From Acidimicrobiaceae bacterium (GTDB lineage: Bacteria > Actinomycetota > Acidimicrobiia > Acidimicrobiales > Ilumatobacteraceae), in contig DMQJ01000353.1 in NCBI GenBank assembly GCA_003455715.1, positions 1 through 11,762 of the forward strand: a stretch of DNA of 11,762 nt, read 5' to 3'. The notes under the pieces are model-generated. The model saw only the letters and a list, made by a program, of their open reading frames with translations. It did not search any database and was not told the DNA's origin. Position numbers and translations under genes: made by a program. Numbering within the stretch: position 1 is the stretch's first letter; the number at the start of each line of letters is the position of its first letter. Of this stretch, positions 1 to 6,685 are shown one piece after another.

Positions 1-628
1 CGCGGCAGTAGGCGTCGGCGCCGATGGCCTGGCCGAACTCTTCGTTGAGCGGTGCGCCACCGACGAGGACGACGTACTTGTCGCGCAGGCCGCGCTCTTG
101 CAGGGTGTCGATGACCACCTTCATGTACGGCATGGTGGTGGTGAGCAGCGCCGACATGCCGAGGATGTCGGGCTGGTGTTCGTCGAGTGCGGCCAGGAAC
201 GCGTCGGCGTCGGTGTTGATGCCGAGGTCGATCACTTCGAACCCGGCGCCTTCGAGCATCATGGCCACGAGGTTCTTGCCGATGTCGTGGATGTCGCCCT
301 TCACGGTGCCGATGACCACCTTGCCGATGGGCTCGGCGCCCGTCTCGGCGAGCAGCGGGCGGAGGATCTCCATGCCAGCCTTCATCGCGTTGGCGCTGAG
401 CAGCACTTCGGGGACGAACAGGATGCCGTCGCGGAAGTCGATGCCGACGATGCGCATCCCTTCCACCAGGGCGTCGTTGAGCACCTTGTCGGGTGCCCAG
501 CCGCGGTCGAGGAGGATCATGGTGCCCTCGGCGATTTCCGCCGCCAGACCGTCGTACAGGTCTTCGTGCATCTGAGTGACGAGCTCGTCGTCGGGCAGGG
601 TGGACAGGTCGAGATCGTCGTCGCTCAT
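1..628 (-). CDS. Corrinoid (B12-binding) methyltransferase protein, 3' end cut by window
   Basis: This is a methyl-carrier protein of the MtbC/MttC/MtmC type. In this family the cobalt of a bound corrinoid accepts a methyl group from a substrate-specific methyltransferase and passes it to a second methyltransferase (to a thiol or tetrahydrofolate). The first 209 residues are readable. Residues about 10-90 form the helical cap domain, including FVPEVLLSANAM near 71-82. The Rossmann-like cobalamin domain follows, with the DxHxxG motif at D112-H114-G117 (His114 is the expected lower cobalt ligand), the SALLTTTM segment and the GGAPLNEEFG motif near the cut end. Family members are about 210-230 residues, so only a short tail is missing. 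The ATG at 628 gives MSDDDLDLS; a GGGGA lies about seven bases upstream as a weak ribosome site. The phosphotransferase gene ends 57 bp upstream on the same strand. The cognate methyltransferase is not in view, so the substrate (methylamines, betaines, methoxy compounds) is unknown. Confidence 0.92.
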   Translation of the reverse strand, partial: MSDDDLDLSTLPDDELVTQMHEDLYDGLAAEIAEGTMILLDRGWAPDKVLNDALVEGMRIVGIDFRDGILFVPEVLLSANAMKAGMEILRPLLAETGAEPIGKVVIGTVKGDIHDIGKNLVAMMLEGAGFEVIDLGINTDADAFLAALDEHQPDILGMSALLTTTMPYMKVVIDTLQERGLRDKYVVLVGGAPLNEEFGQAIGADAYCR

Positions 629-650
629 GGAATCCCCGGGTGTTTCACGA

Positions 651-676
651 TGCGGAATCGGTCCGCAATGCGGAAT
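651..676. repeat. TGCGGA repeat cluster: direct repeat plus dyad
   Basis: TGCGGAAT occurs at 651-658 and again at 669-676. Between them, TCCGCA at 662-667 is the reverse complement of TGCGGA. This gives a perfect dyad TCCGCA-A-TGCGGA (662-674) and, with the other copy, a possible RNA hairpin (651-656 with 662-667, five-base loop). The dyad lies over the predicted transcript start of the corrinoid gene. It could be an operator or a leader hairpin; the binding factor is unknown. Confidence 0.45.
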
Positions 677-680
677 GCTA
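675..680 (-). promoter_or_regulatory. Candidate -10 element of the corrinoid gene (TAGCAT)
   Basis: Reading the minus strand, TAGCAT lies 46 bases before the corrinoid start codon and just after the phosphotransferase stop. It fits TANNNT and would place the transcript start near position 668, leaving a short leader of about 40 bases. I see no convincing -35. If real, the corrinoid gene has its own promoter in addition to any read-through from the upstream gene. Confidence 0.4.
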
Positions 681-685
681 GCAGA

Positions 686-1594
686 TCAGGCCTCGAGGAT
701 TCGCTGCAGATGAGCCGGATATCCGGCGCTGCTCATCAACGTTGCGCACCGCTCGAAGCGCCCGACAGCGTACGCCCAGAAGTCGTCGGCCGGATTGTCG
801 TTGACGTGCTGGATCACACCCCACAGCGTCCACAACAGGTCGCACATCGCCTTGTAGGCGGTCATCCGCCCGACGTCGGCGGGGCGTGGTTCGGCGCCGA
901 AGTACGCGTGCAGCAACTCAGCGTCCTGCTCGGGTCCGAAGCCGCCTTCCACACTGAGATCGCCAAGGTCCCACATCGGGTCGTTGTTGCCCGCGTACTC
1001 GTAGTCGATCACGTACATCCGGTCGCCGGTGTCGAGGAAGTTCTCGCACAGCGGGTCGCAGTGCGATGGCACGAGTGGAACGGGGCGACTCTCCAGGGCG
1101 AGGCGGGTCGCGTCGGCTTCGGCCTGCAGCGCTTCGTACCCGTCGGGCAGCGTGGCGCCCTTATCGGCAAGGAGACGCTTGTAGTCGTCGATCATCGGGA
1201 ACAACACGAAGTCGCTGGCGAACGGCTGTGCAGTGGTGTGCAGTTGGTGAAACGCTCGGCCCGCACGCGCAACAGACCCGAGGTCGGCGAAACGTTCAGC
1301 GGTCATCGTGGCGGCGCCGTCGATGAAGCGAGTCACCATCAGGCCGTCGCTGGCGTCGAAGAACAGCACGTCGGCGTTCACCCCTGCCTCAGCGGCGGAG
1401 CGAGCGGCCACCTCCTCTGCCCGACGGTCGATGTAGTCGGCGGTGCCGGCGCCAGGGAGTCGCACCACCACACGCCCGTCGGTGCTCTCGGCGAGGAAGT
1501 TGAGGTTGGTGAGCCCGGCCAGTCGAACCACCGATGCGGGGTCGGTGTCGCGCAGAATCGGCACTCGGGCGAAGGCGGCGGCGAGGTCGGACAT
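686..1594 (-). CDS. Choline/ethanolamine kinase-like phosphotransferase (APH fold)
   Basis: A 302-residue protein of the protein-kinase-like phosphotransferase fold, closest in motifs to bacterial LicA-type choline kinases. The N lobe has a GLTNLNF segment (27-33) and RLPGAGTADYIDR (45-57), typical of the choline/ethanolamine kinase family. The catalytic Brenner motif is H178-C-D180...N185, the Mg-binding Asp is D197 in IDYEYAG, and WDLGDL follows at 208-213. All expected catalytic residues are present. It probably transfers phosphate from ATP to an amino-alcohol or related small molecule; the substrate is inferred. I chose the ATG at 1594 because a -10-like GACAAT ends six bases upstream. 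An in-frame start at 1675 would add 27 Arg/Pro-rich residues unlike the family and overlap the polA start. Its neighbour downstream is the corrinoid protein, and the pairing hints at choline or betaine one-carbon metabolism. Confidence 0.85.
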   Translation of the reverse strand: MSDLAAAFARVPILRDTDPASVVRLAGLTNLNFLAESTDGRVVVRLPGAGTADYIDRRAEEVAARSAAEAGVNADVLFFDASDGLMVTRFIDGAATMTAERFADLGSVARAGRAFHQLHTTAQPFASDFVLFPMIDDYKRLLADKGATLPDGYEALQAEADATRLALESRPVPLVPSHCDPLCENFLDTGDRMYVIDYEYAGNNDPMWDLGDLSVEGGFGPEQDAELLHAYFGAEPRPADVGRMTAYKAMCDLLWTLWGVIQHVNDNPADDFWAYAVGRFERCATLMSSAGYPAHLQRILEA

Positions 1595-1606
1595 GCGCTG
1601 ATTGTC
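1595..1606 (-). promoter_or_regulatory. Possible leaderless promoter of the phosphotransferase gene
   Basis: On the minus strand GACAAT lies exactly six bases before the ATG at 1594, the spacing seen at several other starts here. The first base of the hexamer is G rather than T, so this is the weakest member of the series. No convincing -35 is visible. Confidence 0.35.
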
Positions 1607-1660
1607 GCGTAGGAGCAGATGGGTCGCGGTCCACGGGCGTGCTGCGGGTCGGCCTGCACG

Positions 1661-1674
1661 TAGAGTCGGCGGCA
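1661..1674 (+). promoter_or_regulatory. Leaderless-type promoter of polA (TAGAGT, 8 bp before ATG)
   Basis: TAGAGT at 1661-1666 is followed by eight bases and the polA ATG at 1675. Transcription would start at or within two bases of the start codon. There is no Shine-Dalgarno sequence in the gap. The divergent phosphotransferase start is 80 bp away, so the two promoters share one short region. Confidence 0.5.
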
Positions 1675-4335
1675 ATGAAGCTGCTCCTTCTCGACGGCAA
1701 CTCGCTCACCTATCGGGCGTTCTTCGCCCTGCCCACCGACATGGCCACGGCATCCGGCCAGGTCACCAACGCGGTGTTCGGCTTCACCAGCATGTTCATC
1801 TACATGGTGAAAGACCAGCAGCCCGATGGCGTGCTGGTCACCTTCGATCGGCCAGAGCCCACGTTCAGGCACGAGGCGAACCCGCTCTACAAGGCGCAGC
1901 GCGAGGCCGCCCCCGACATCCTTCGCCAGCAGATGGGTCTCGTGCGTGAGGTGCTGGCCGCATTGCACGTAACGGTGCTCGAGCGTGCAGGCTGGGAAGC
2001 CGACGACATTCTCGCCACCCTCGCCGAGCAGGCGAAGAGCCAGGGTCACGACGTCGTCATCGTCACCGGCGATCGCGACAGCTATCAACTGGTGCACGAC
2101 CCGCATGTGAAGGTGCTGTACAACAAGCGCGGTGTCAGCGACTACGCCCTCTACGACGAGGCCGGCATTCTCGAAAAGACCGGGGTGACCCCGGCGCTGT
2201 ACCCGCAGTACGCGGCCATGCGTGGTGACCCCAGCGACAACCTTGAGGGCATCCCCGGGGTGGGCGAGAAGACGGCGGCGAAGCTGCTCAACCAGTACGG
2301 CAGCCTCGATGGCATCTTTGCCCACGCGGCCGAGCAGACACCCAAGCTGGCCGCCAACCTCGCCGAGTTTGAGCAGCGCGCCCGCGACAATCTCGCGTTG
2401 ATGACGCTGCGGCGCAACGCCCCGGTGGAGGTCGACTTCGCGACGTTGCGGGTACAGCCCGACGACGCGGAGGTGAAGCGCCTGTTCGAGTTCCTCGAGT
2501 TCAAGTCGCTGCTGCCTCGCCTGTACGACGCGCTCGGGTCCATCGGGGTTGCCGCGACGCAGCCACTGGGCGTGGCGGCCGAGGTGTTGGAGGCCGAGGT
2601 GACCGACGTGGCCGACGTGGCTGCGGCCGCCGCTCTCGTGTCTGGCTTGGAGACACTCGACGTCATCGCCGCGTGGGCGGGCGAGCCAGGCCGCAGCGAT
2701 GTGTCGGGGTTGGCCGTGGTCACTGACGCCGCAGCGGCTGAGGTGGTGTGGCTGCCTGCCGCGGTCGTCGATGCCCCTGAGGTGGTCGCGGCCCTCGGCG
2801 CCCACCGCGGCATGCGCAGTCACAACGCGAAGGCACTGATGCGTTGGCTGCTCGGTCGAGGCAGCGAGGTGCCTGGCCTGCGTCTCGACACGCAGATCGC
2901 CGCGTACCTCATCGACCCGGCTGACACGCAGTACTCGTTGCGCGACCTGCTCACTCGCTACACCGACTACCAGTTGCCCGATGACAACGCGTCGGCCAGC
3001 GGGCAGCTCGATTTCGGCGATGGCCCAAACGAACGCCAGCTCGTGGCCCGGGAGGCGCTGGCGGTGGCGCAGCTTTCGGCCGCGCTCGAAGCGTCGCTCG
3101 ACAAGCAGGGCATGGCCGACCTGTATCGGACGATCGAGAACCCCCTGGTGCAGGTGCTCGCCAAGATGGAGCACGCCGGCATCGCGGTCGACGTTGCTGA
3201 GCTGACGGCCCTCAACCAGAAGCTCACCGCCGAGGTCGAGCGCCTGGGTGCCGAACTCGTGCGCGTGGCCGGTCGGCCCTTCAACCTCAACTCGCCCGTG
3301 CAGCTACGCGAGATCCTCTACACCGAGCGTGGCCTGGCACCAGGGAAGAAGACCAAGACCGGCTTCAGCACCGACGCTGCCACGCTGGAGAAGTTGCGCG
3401 ACCAGTGGCCCGAGTTCATCGACCCGCTGCTGGCCTACCGCGAGGTGGAGAAGTTGCGCGGCACGTACGGCACCGGCTTGCTGGCCGAGGTGGCGCCCGA
3501 TGGCCGCATCCACGCCACGTTCAACCAGACCGTCGCCCGCACCGGTCGCCTCAGCAGCGACCAGCCGAACCTGCACAACATCCCCGTCCGCTCGGAGGAA
3601 GGGCGTCTGTTCCGCAAGGCGTTCATCCCCGCTGCTGGGTGCGAGCTGCTCGTGGCCGACTACAACCAGATCGAGTTGCGCTGCATCGCCCATTTGGCAA
3701 ACGACCCCGGCCTCATTGAGGCCTTCACCAGCGGGCGCGACATCCACAACGCCACAGCGTCGCGGGTGTTCGGCGTCGACCCTGGCTCGGTCTCGGTCGA
3801 GCAGCGTTCCAAGGCCAAGATGGTGTCGTACGGCTTGGCGTACGGGATGGAGGCCTACGGGCTCGCCCAGCGCCTGAGCATTCCAGTGGGTGAGGCCGCC
3901 GAGATTCTCGACGCCTACTTCGCCGCCTTCCCCAACGTGAAGGACTACATGGAGCGCACGGTGGTGGAGGCACGGATGCGTGGCTACACCGAGACCCTGT
4001 TCGGCCGTCGCCGCCCGATCCCTGAGCTGTCGAACTCCAACTTCCGCATCCGGCAAGCGGGCGAACGTCAGGCGATGAACGCGGGCATCCAGGGCCTCGC
4101 CGCCGACATCTTCAAGGTCGCGCTCGTGCGCATCGACCAGGCACTCGACGACGCTGGCGTCGCCAGCCGCCTCGTGCTGCAGGTGCACGACGAGGTGCTG
4201 GTGGAGGTTCCGGTGGGGGAGAAGGAGCGGGTTGGCCCGCTGGTGCTCGACCTGATGCGCGGCGCTGCCGAGTTGGACGTGCCGCTGGAGGTCAACGCCG
4301 CCTGGGGTCACACCTGGGCCGACGCCAAAGGCTGA
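1675..4335 (+). CDS. polA: DNA polymerase I
   Basis: An 886-residue DNA polymerase I, used for gap filling in excision repair and Okazaki-fragment maturation. The N-terminal 5' nuclease domain (about 1-300) has D7 in LLLLDGNS, the E108/D110/D111 cluster in AGWEADD, and the GDPSDNLEGIPGVGEKTA segment. The central region (about 310-490) has the position and size of the 3'-5' exonuclease domain but lacks its metal ligands. The DxE motif is absent near 326-334, and the Asp of the second motif is replaced around SHNAKAL. The polymerase domain has motif A at D662 (VADYNQIELR), motif B/O-helix R711...K715...Y719-G720, and motif C H838-D839-E840. Tyr719 occupies the position of E. coli Phe762. Proofreading is therefore probably absent, as in mycobacterial PolA. 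The ATG at 1675 starts the conserved fold directly. A methyltransferase gene follows after a one-base gap. Confidence 0.98.
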   Translation: MKLLLLDGNSLTYRAFFALPTDMATASGQVTNAVFGFTSMFIYMVKDQQPDGVLVTFDRPEPTFRHEANPLYKAQREAAPDILRQQMGLVREVLAALHVTVLERAGWEADDILATLAEQAKSQGHDVVIVTGDRDSYQLVHDPHVKVLYNKRGVSDYALYDEAGILEKTGVTPALYPQYAAMRGDPSDNLEGIPGVGEKTAAKLLNQYGSLDGIFAHAAEQTPKLAANLAEFEQRARDNLALMTLRRNAPVEVDFATLRVQPDDAEVKRLFEFLEFKSLLPRLYDALGSIGVAATQPLGVAAEVLEAEVTDVADVAAAAALVSGLETLDVIAAWAGEPGRSDVSGLAVVTDAAAAEVVWLPAAVVDAPEVVAALGAHRGMRSHNAKALMRWLLGRGSEVPGLRLDTQIAAYLIDPADTQYSLRDLLTRYTDYQLPDDNASASGQLDFGDGPNERQLVAREALAVAQLSAALEASLDKQGMADLYRTIENPLVQVLAKMEHAGIAVDVAELTALNQKLTAEVERLGAELVRVAGRPFNLNSPVQLREILYTERGLAPGKKTKTGFSTDAATLEKLRDQWPEFIDPLLAYREVEKLRGTYGTGLLAEVAPDGRIHATFNQTVARTGRLSSDQPNLHNIPVRSEEGRLFRKAFIPAAGCELLVADYNQIELRCIAHLANDPGLIEAFTSGRDIHNATASRVFGVDPGSVSVEQRSKAKMVSYGLAYGMEAYGLAQRLSIPVGEAAEILDAYFAAFPNVKDYMERTVVEARMRGYTETLFGRRRPIPELSNSNFRIRQAGERQAMNAGIQGLAADIFKVALVRIDQALDDAGVASRLVLQVHDEVLVEVPVGEKERVGPLVLDLMRGAAELDVPLEVNAAWGHTWADAKG

Positions 4336-4336
4336 T

Positions 4337-5074
4337 GTGGCCGTGAACTCGCCCGACCGCGACCACTGGTTCGAGGACGTCGCCGACCACTTGGGCGGGG
4401 CGTACCTGCGCTACTCGTTCACCAAAGGCACCCGGCAGGAGGTCGACCACATCGTCGCGGCGCTCGGGCTGGAGCCCGGCATGCGGGTGCTCGACGTGGG
4501 CTGCGGGCCAGGCCGTCACGCCTACGAGTTGGCTCGGCGCGGCATCGCCACCCACGGCATCGACATCAGCCAGACGTTCATCGACCTTGCGCGGAACGAC
4601 GCTCCGGCGGGTGCCACCTTCGAACGGCTCGACGCCAGGGCGCTGTCGTTCGACGGCGAGTTCGACGCCGTGATCTGTCTGTGCCAGGGCGCGTTCGGCC
4701 TCATGACGGCCAACGGCGAGGACGAGACGGTGCTCGCCGGTATGGCGCGTGCCCTGGGGCCGGGCGGTCGGGTAGCGCTGAGTGCCTTCAGCGCGTACTT
4801 CGCCGTGAAGTACTTCGCCACCGACGAACATGGCGCCGAGTTCGATGCCGACCTCGGGGTGAACCACGAGCACACCGAGGTGCGCAACGAGGCGGGCGAG
4901 CCGCGCACTGTCGACCTGTGGACCGGCTGCTACACGCCGCGGGAACTGCGGCTGCTGTGCCGGGCGGTGGGCCTGAAGGTTGACTCGATCAGCAGCGTCG
5001 AACCCGGTCGCTACAGCGACGCCCCGCCCACCACCGAAACCGCCGAGTTCCTCGTGCTGGCCACCCGTCGCTAG
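4337..5074 (+). CDS. Class I SAM-dependent methyltransferase
   Basis: A 245-residue soluble methyltransferase of the Rossmann-fold (class I) type. Motif I is VLDVGCGPGR at 51-60, the ribose-binding acidic residue is D76 in HGIDIS, D100 marks the adenine-side loop, and FDAVICL (109-115) with GGRVALSAF (143-151) supply the later strands. The C-terminal part contains a Thr-Gly-Cys-Tyr-Thr segment and ends in a strand with FLVLATRR. The substrate cannot be read from the sequence; both small molecules and tRNA or protein sites are possible. The GTG start at 4337 lies one base after the polA stop (TGA-T-GTG), with AAAGG at 4327-4331, five bases upstream. An alternative GTG at 4343 would shorten the protein by two residues and is worse spaced from that site. 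The gene is almost certainly translated from the polA mRNA, probably by coupling. A role linked to DNA repair is possible but is inferred only from position. Confidence 0.85.
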   Translation: MAVNSPDRDHWFEDVADHLGGAYLRYSFTKGTRQEVDHIVAALGLEPGMRVLDVGCGPGRHAYELARRGIATHGIDISQTFIDLARNDAPAGATFERLDARALSFDGEFDAVICLCQGAFGLMTANGEDETVLAGMARALGPGGRVALSAFSAYFAVKYFATDEHGAEFDADLGVNHEHTEVRNEAGEPRTVDLWTGCYTPRELRLLCRAVGLKVDSISSVEPGRYSDAPPTTETAEFLVLATRR

Positions 5075-5089
5075 CGCCCGTCCGGCCGA

Positions 5090-5134
5090 CGCTGTCACGA
5101 CATCTCGCGCATCAGGCGATATCTCGTGACAGCG
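5090..5134. repeat. Long imperfect palindrome/hairpin after the polA operon
   Basis: Two 19-base arms (5090-5108 and 5116-5134) pair at 17 positions around a seven-base loop, GCATCAG. The outer 11 bp (CGCTGTCACGA with TCGTGACAGCG) are perfect. The inner part has two mismatched positions. ATCTCG also occurs twice as a direct repeat (5102-5107 and 5121-5126). The hairpin begins 15 bases after the methyltransferase stop, so it may end the polA-methyltransferase transcript or protect its 3' end, but no T-tract follows. Its symmetry on both strands also fits a bidirectional terminator, a protein-binding palindrome or a dispersed REP-like repeat. Confidence 0.7.
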
Positions 5135-5198
5135 CTTGGCCACCTGGCGTTGACAATTCGTTCACCCGCGAACCGATGACGTACGCGTCGGTCGCTGG

Positions 5199-5204
5199 TA
5201 TCGT
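5199..5204 (+). promoter_or_regulatory. Candidate -10 element of rpsA (TATCGT) with a dyad at +1
   Basis: TATCGT fits TANNNT and would start transcription near 5211, giving a leader of about 50 bases before the TTG codon. Directly downstream, TTCCGG-GT-CCGGAA (5205-5218) is a perfect 6-bp dyad over the start point and may be an operator. A good TTGACA at 5150-5155 is too far upstream to pair with this -10. Unlike most genes here, rpsA appears to have a real 5' leader. Confidence 0.4.
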
Positions 5205-5261
5205 TTCCGGGTCCGGAATCCGCCGGGCCATTCGTCGTACCCATCCGAAAGCAGCAATCCC

Positions 5262-6578
5262 TTGTCCGACACCGCTACTCCCTCCGCCGCCGCCTCCATG
5301 GGCACGTTCGACGAAGAGGGCAACTACACCCCCCGCGAGATCGTCGCCGACGATCTCGGCATGTCTTTTGCCGATGCCATCGCCGGCACCATGGTCGATG
5401 TCGAAGACGGCCAGCTCGTCCACGGCACCGTCGTCAAGGTCGACAAGGACGAAGTGCTGCTCGACATCGGCTACAAGAGCGAGGGTGTCATCCCGGCTCG
5501 CGAGCTGAGCATCCGCAACGACGTCGACCCGAGCGAGATCGTCTCGCTGGGCGATTCGGTCGAGGCGCTGGTGCTCACCAAGGAAGACAAGGAAGGTCGT
5601 CTCGTTCTCTCCAAGAAGCGCGCTCAGTACGAGCGTGCGTGGGGCACGATCGAGAAGATCAAGGAAGCCGAAGGCATGGTCGAGGGTCCGGTCATCGAGG
5701 TCGTCAAGGGCGGCCTCATCGTCGACATCGGTCTGCGTGGCTTCCTCCCGGCGTCGCTCGTCGAGCTCCGCCGCGTGCGCGACCTCGCCCCCTACGTGGG
5801 CAAGACCGTGCAGGCCAAGATCATCGAGCTCGACAAGAACCGCAACAACGTCGTGCTCAGCCGCCGCGCCTTCCTCGAGGAGACGCAGAAGGAGAGCCGC
5901 GACAGCTTCCTCACCAACCTCAAGCCGGGCGAAGTCCGCGAGGGCGTGGTCAGCAGCGTCGTGTCGTTCGGTGCATTCGTCGACCTTGGCGGCATGGACG
6001 GCCTCATCCACGTCAGCGAGCTGTCGTGGAAGCACGTGGATCACCCGGGCGCCGTCGTCACCGTCGGCGACAAGGTCACTGTCCAGGTGCTCGATGTCGA
6101 CTTCGACCGCGAGCGCATCAGCCTGTCGCTGAAGGCCACCCAGCAGGATCCGTGGCAGGAGTTCGCCTCCACCCACGAGGTCGGCCAGCTGGTCTACGGC
6201 CGTGTCACCAAGCTGGTGCCGTTCGGTGCGTTCGTGCAGGTGGGCGACGGCATCGAGGGTCTGGTGCACATCAGCGAGATGAGCGCCCACCACGTCGACG
6301 CCCCAGAGCAGGTCGTCACCCCCGGCGAAGAGCTGTGGGTGAAGATCATCGACCTCGATCTCGCCCGTCGTCGCATCAGCCTGTCGATCAAGCAGGCCGC
6401 CGAAGGTGGCGAGCTGGCCGAGGAGTACCGCCAGCACTTCGAGATCGACGAGCACGGCAACTGGACCGCCGGGCAGGACGATGCCGAGCGCGAAGCTGCT
6501 TGGGCCGAGTACTACCAGGAGAACCCCGATCAGGCTCCGCCCGCCGCCGACGCCGAGGCCCCGGCAGACGAGGCCTGA
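5262..6578 (+). CDS. rpsA: 30S ribosomal protein S1
   Basis: A 438-residue ribosomal protein S1, which binds mRNA on the small subunit during initiation. Four S1 (OB-fold) domains can be seen: about 48-118, 136-203, 222-291 and 307-377. The last two carry the best RNA-binding signature ([22 protein letters not shown] and [21 protein letters not shown]). This four-domain form with an acidic, Ala/Pro-rich tail (about 405-438) is the usual actinobacterial S1; proteobacterial S1 has six. The conserved block [21 protein letters not shown] lies at 107-127. The start used is TTG at 5262, with a weak GAAAG ten bases upstream. An in-frame ATG at 5298 would remove 12 poorly conserved residues and cannot be excluded. 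A strong hairpin terminator follows. The polA-rpsA order matches mycobacteria, with one methyltransferase gene added between them. Confidence 0.97.
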   Translation: MSDTATPSAAASMGTFDEEGNYTPREIVADDLGMSFADAIAGTMVDVEDGQLVHGTVVKVDKDEVLLDIGYKSEGVIPARELSIRNDVDPSEIVSLGDSVEALVLTKEDKEGRLVLSKKRAQYERAWGTIEKIKEAEGMVEGPVIEVVKGGLIVDIGLRGFLPASLVELRRVRDLAPYVGKTVQAKIIELDKNRNNVVLSRRAFLEETQKESRDSFLTNLKPGEVREGVVSSVVSFGAFVDLGGMDGLIHVSELSWKHVDHPGAVVTVGDKVTVQVLDVDFDRERISLSLKATQQDPWQEFASTHEVGQLVYGRVTKLVPFGAFVQVGDGIEGLVHISEMSAHHVDAPEQVVTPGEELWVKIIDLDLARRRISLSIKQAAEGGELAEEYRQHFEIDEHGNWTAGQDDAEREAAWAEYYQENPDQAPPAADAEAPADEA

Positions 6579-6618
6579 CCAACAGGTCGGTCGAACCAGT
6601 TCGACAACCGATTCACAC

Positions 6619-6646
6619 CGAGAGGGGCGCTGCGGCGCCCCTCTCG
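6619..6646 (+). terminator. Hairpin terminator of rpsA
   Basis: A perfect 12-bp G+C-rich stem (6619-6630 with 6635-6646) has a four-base loop, TGCG, and begins 40 bases after the rpsA stop. The downstream tract is only CCATTT, so the U-run is poor, as is common in G+C-rich genomes. The 3' arm overlaps a second hairpin, CTCGCC (6643-6648) with GGCGAG (6654-6659), loop ATTTC. The two structures exclude each other. Confidence 0.75.
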
Positions 6647-6664
6647 CCATTTCGGCGAGCAGCG

Positions 6665-6685
6665 TGGTCGGCTACCGTCCGACCA
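6665..6685 (+). promoter_or_regulatory. Leaderless promoter of the RDD gene framed by an inverted repeat
   Basis: TACCGT (6673-6678) lies six bases before the ATG at 6685. The -10 element sits exactly inside an inverted repeat, TGGTCGG (6665-6671) and CCGACCA (6679-6685), with a seven-base centre. A protein bound here would cover the -10 and the start codon and so repress transcription. The identity of such a factor is unknown. Confidence 0.5.

Noticed and set aside
629..685. Cobalamin riboswitch upstream of the corrinoid gene
   Set aside because: The gap is only 57 bases, far shorter than a cobalamin riboswitch, and no B12-box-like sequence is visible.
98..1612. A 504-codon plus-strand open frame opposite the corrinoid and phosphotransferase genes
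   Set aside because: Both minus-strand genes have complete family motifs. This frame is a His/Val/Gly-rich shadow running across two genes and their gap.
1378..3174. A 598-codon open frame on the minus strand across the polA start
   Set aside because: Its translation is His/Arg/Gly-rich without domain motifs and overlaps both the phosphotransferase and polA. It is a typical shadow frame.
5150..5155. TTGACA as the -35 of rpsA
   Set aside because: No acceptable -10 lies 16-19 bases downstream. The TATCGT at 5199 is 43 bases away, so the two cannot form one promoter.
5112..6650. A 512-codon open frame on the minus strand opposite rpsA
   Set aside because: It mirrors rpsA codon structure in G+C-rich DNA. 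Its translation is low-complexity, rich in Asp, Leu, Val and His, has no recognisable fold, and reads straight through the promoter and terminator regions. rpsA is certain on the other strand.
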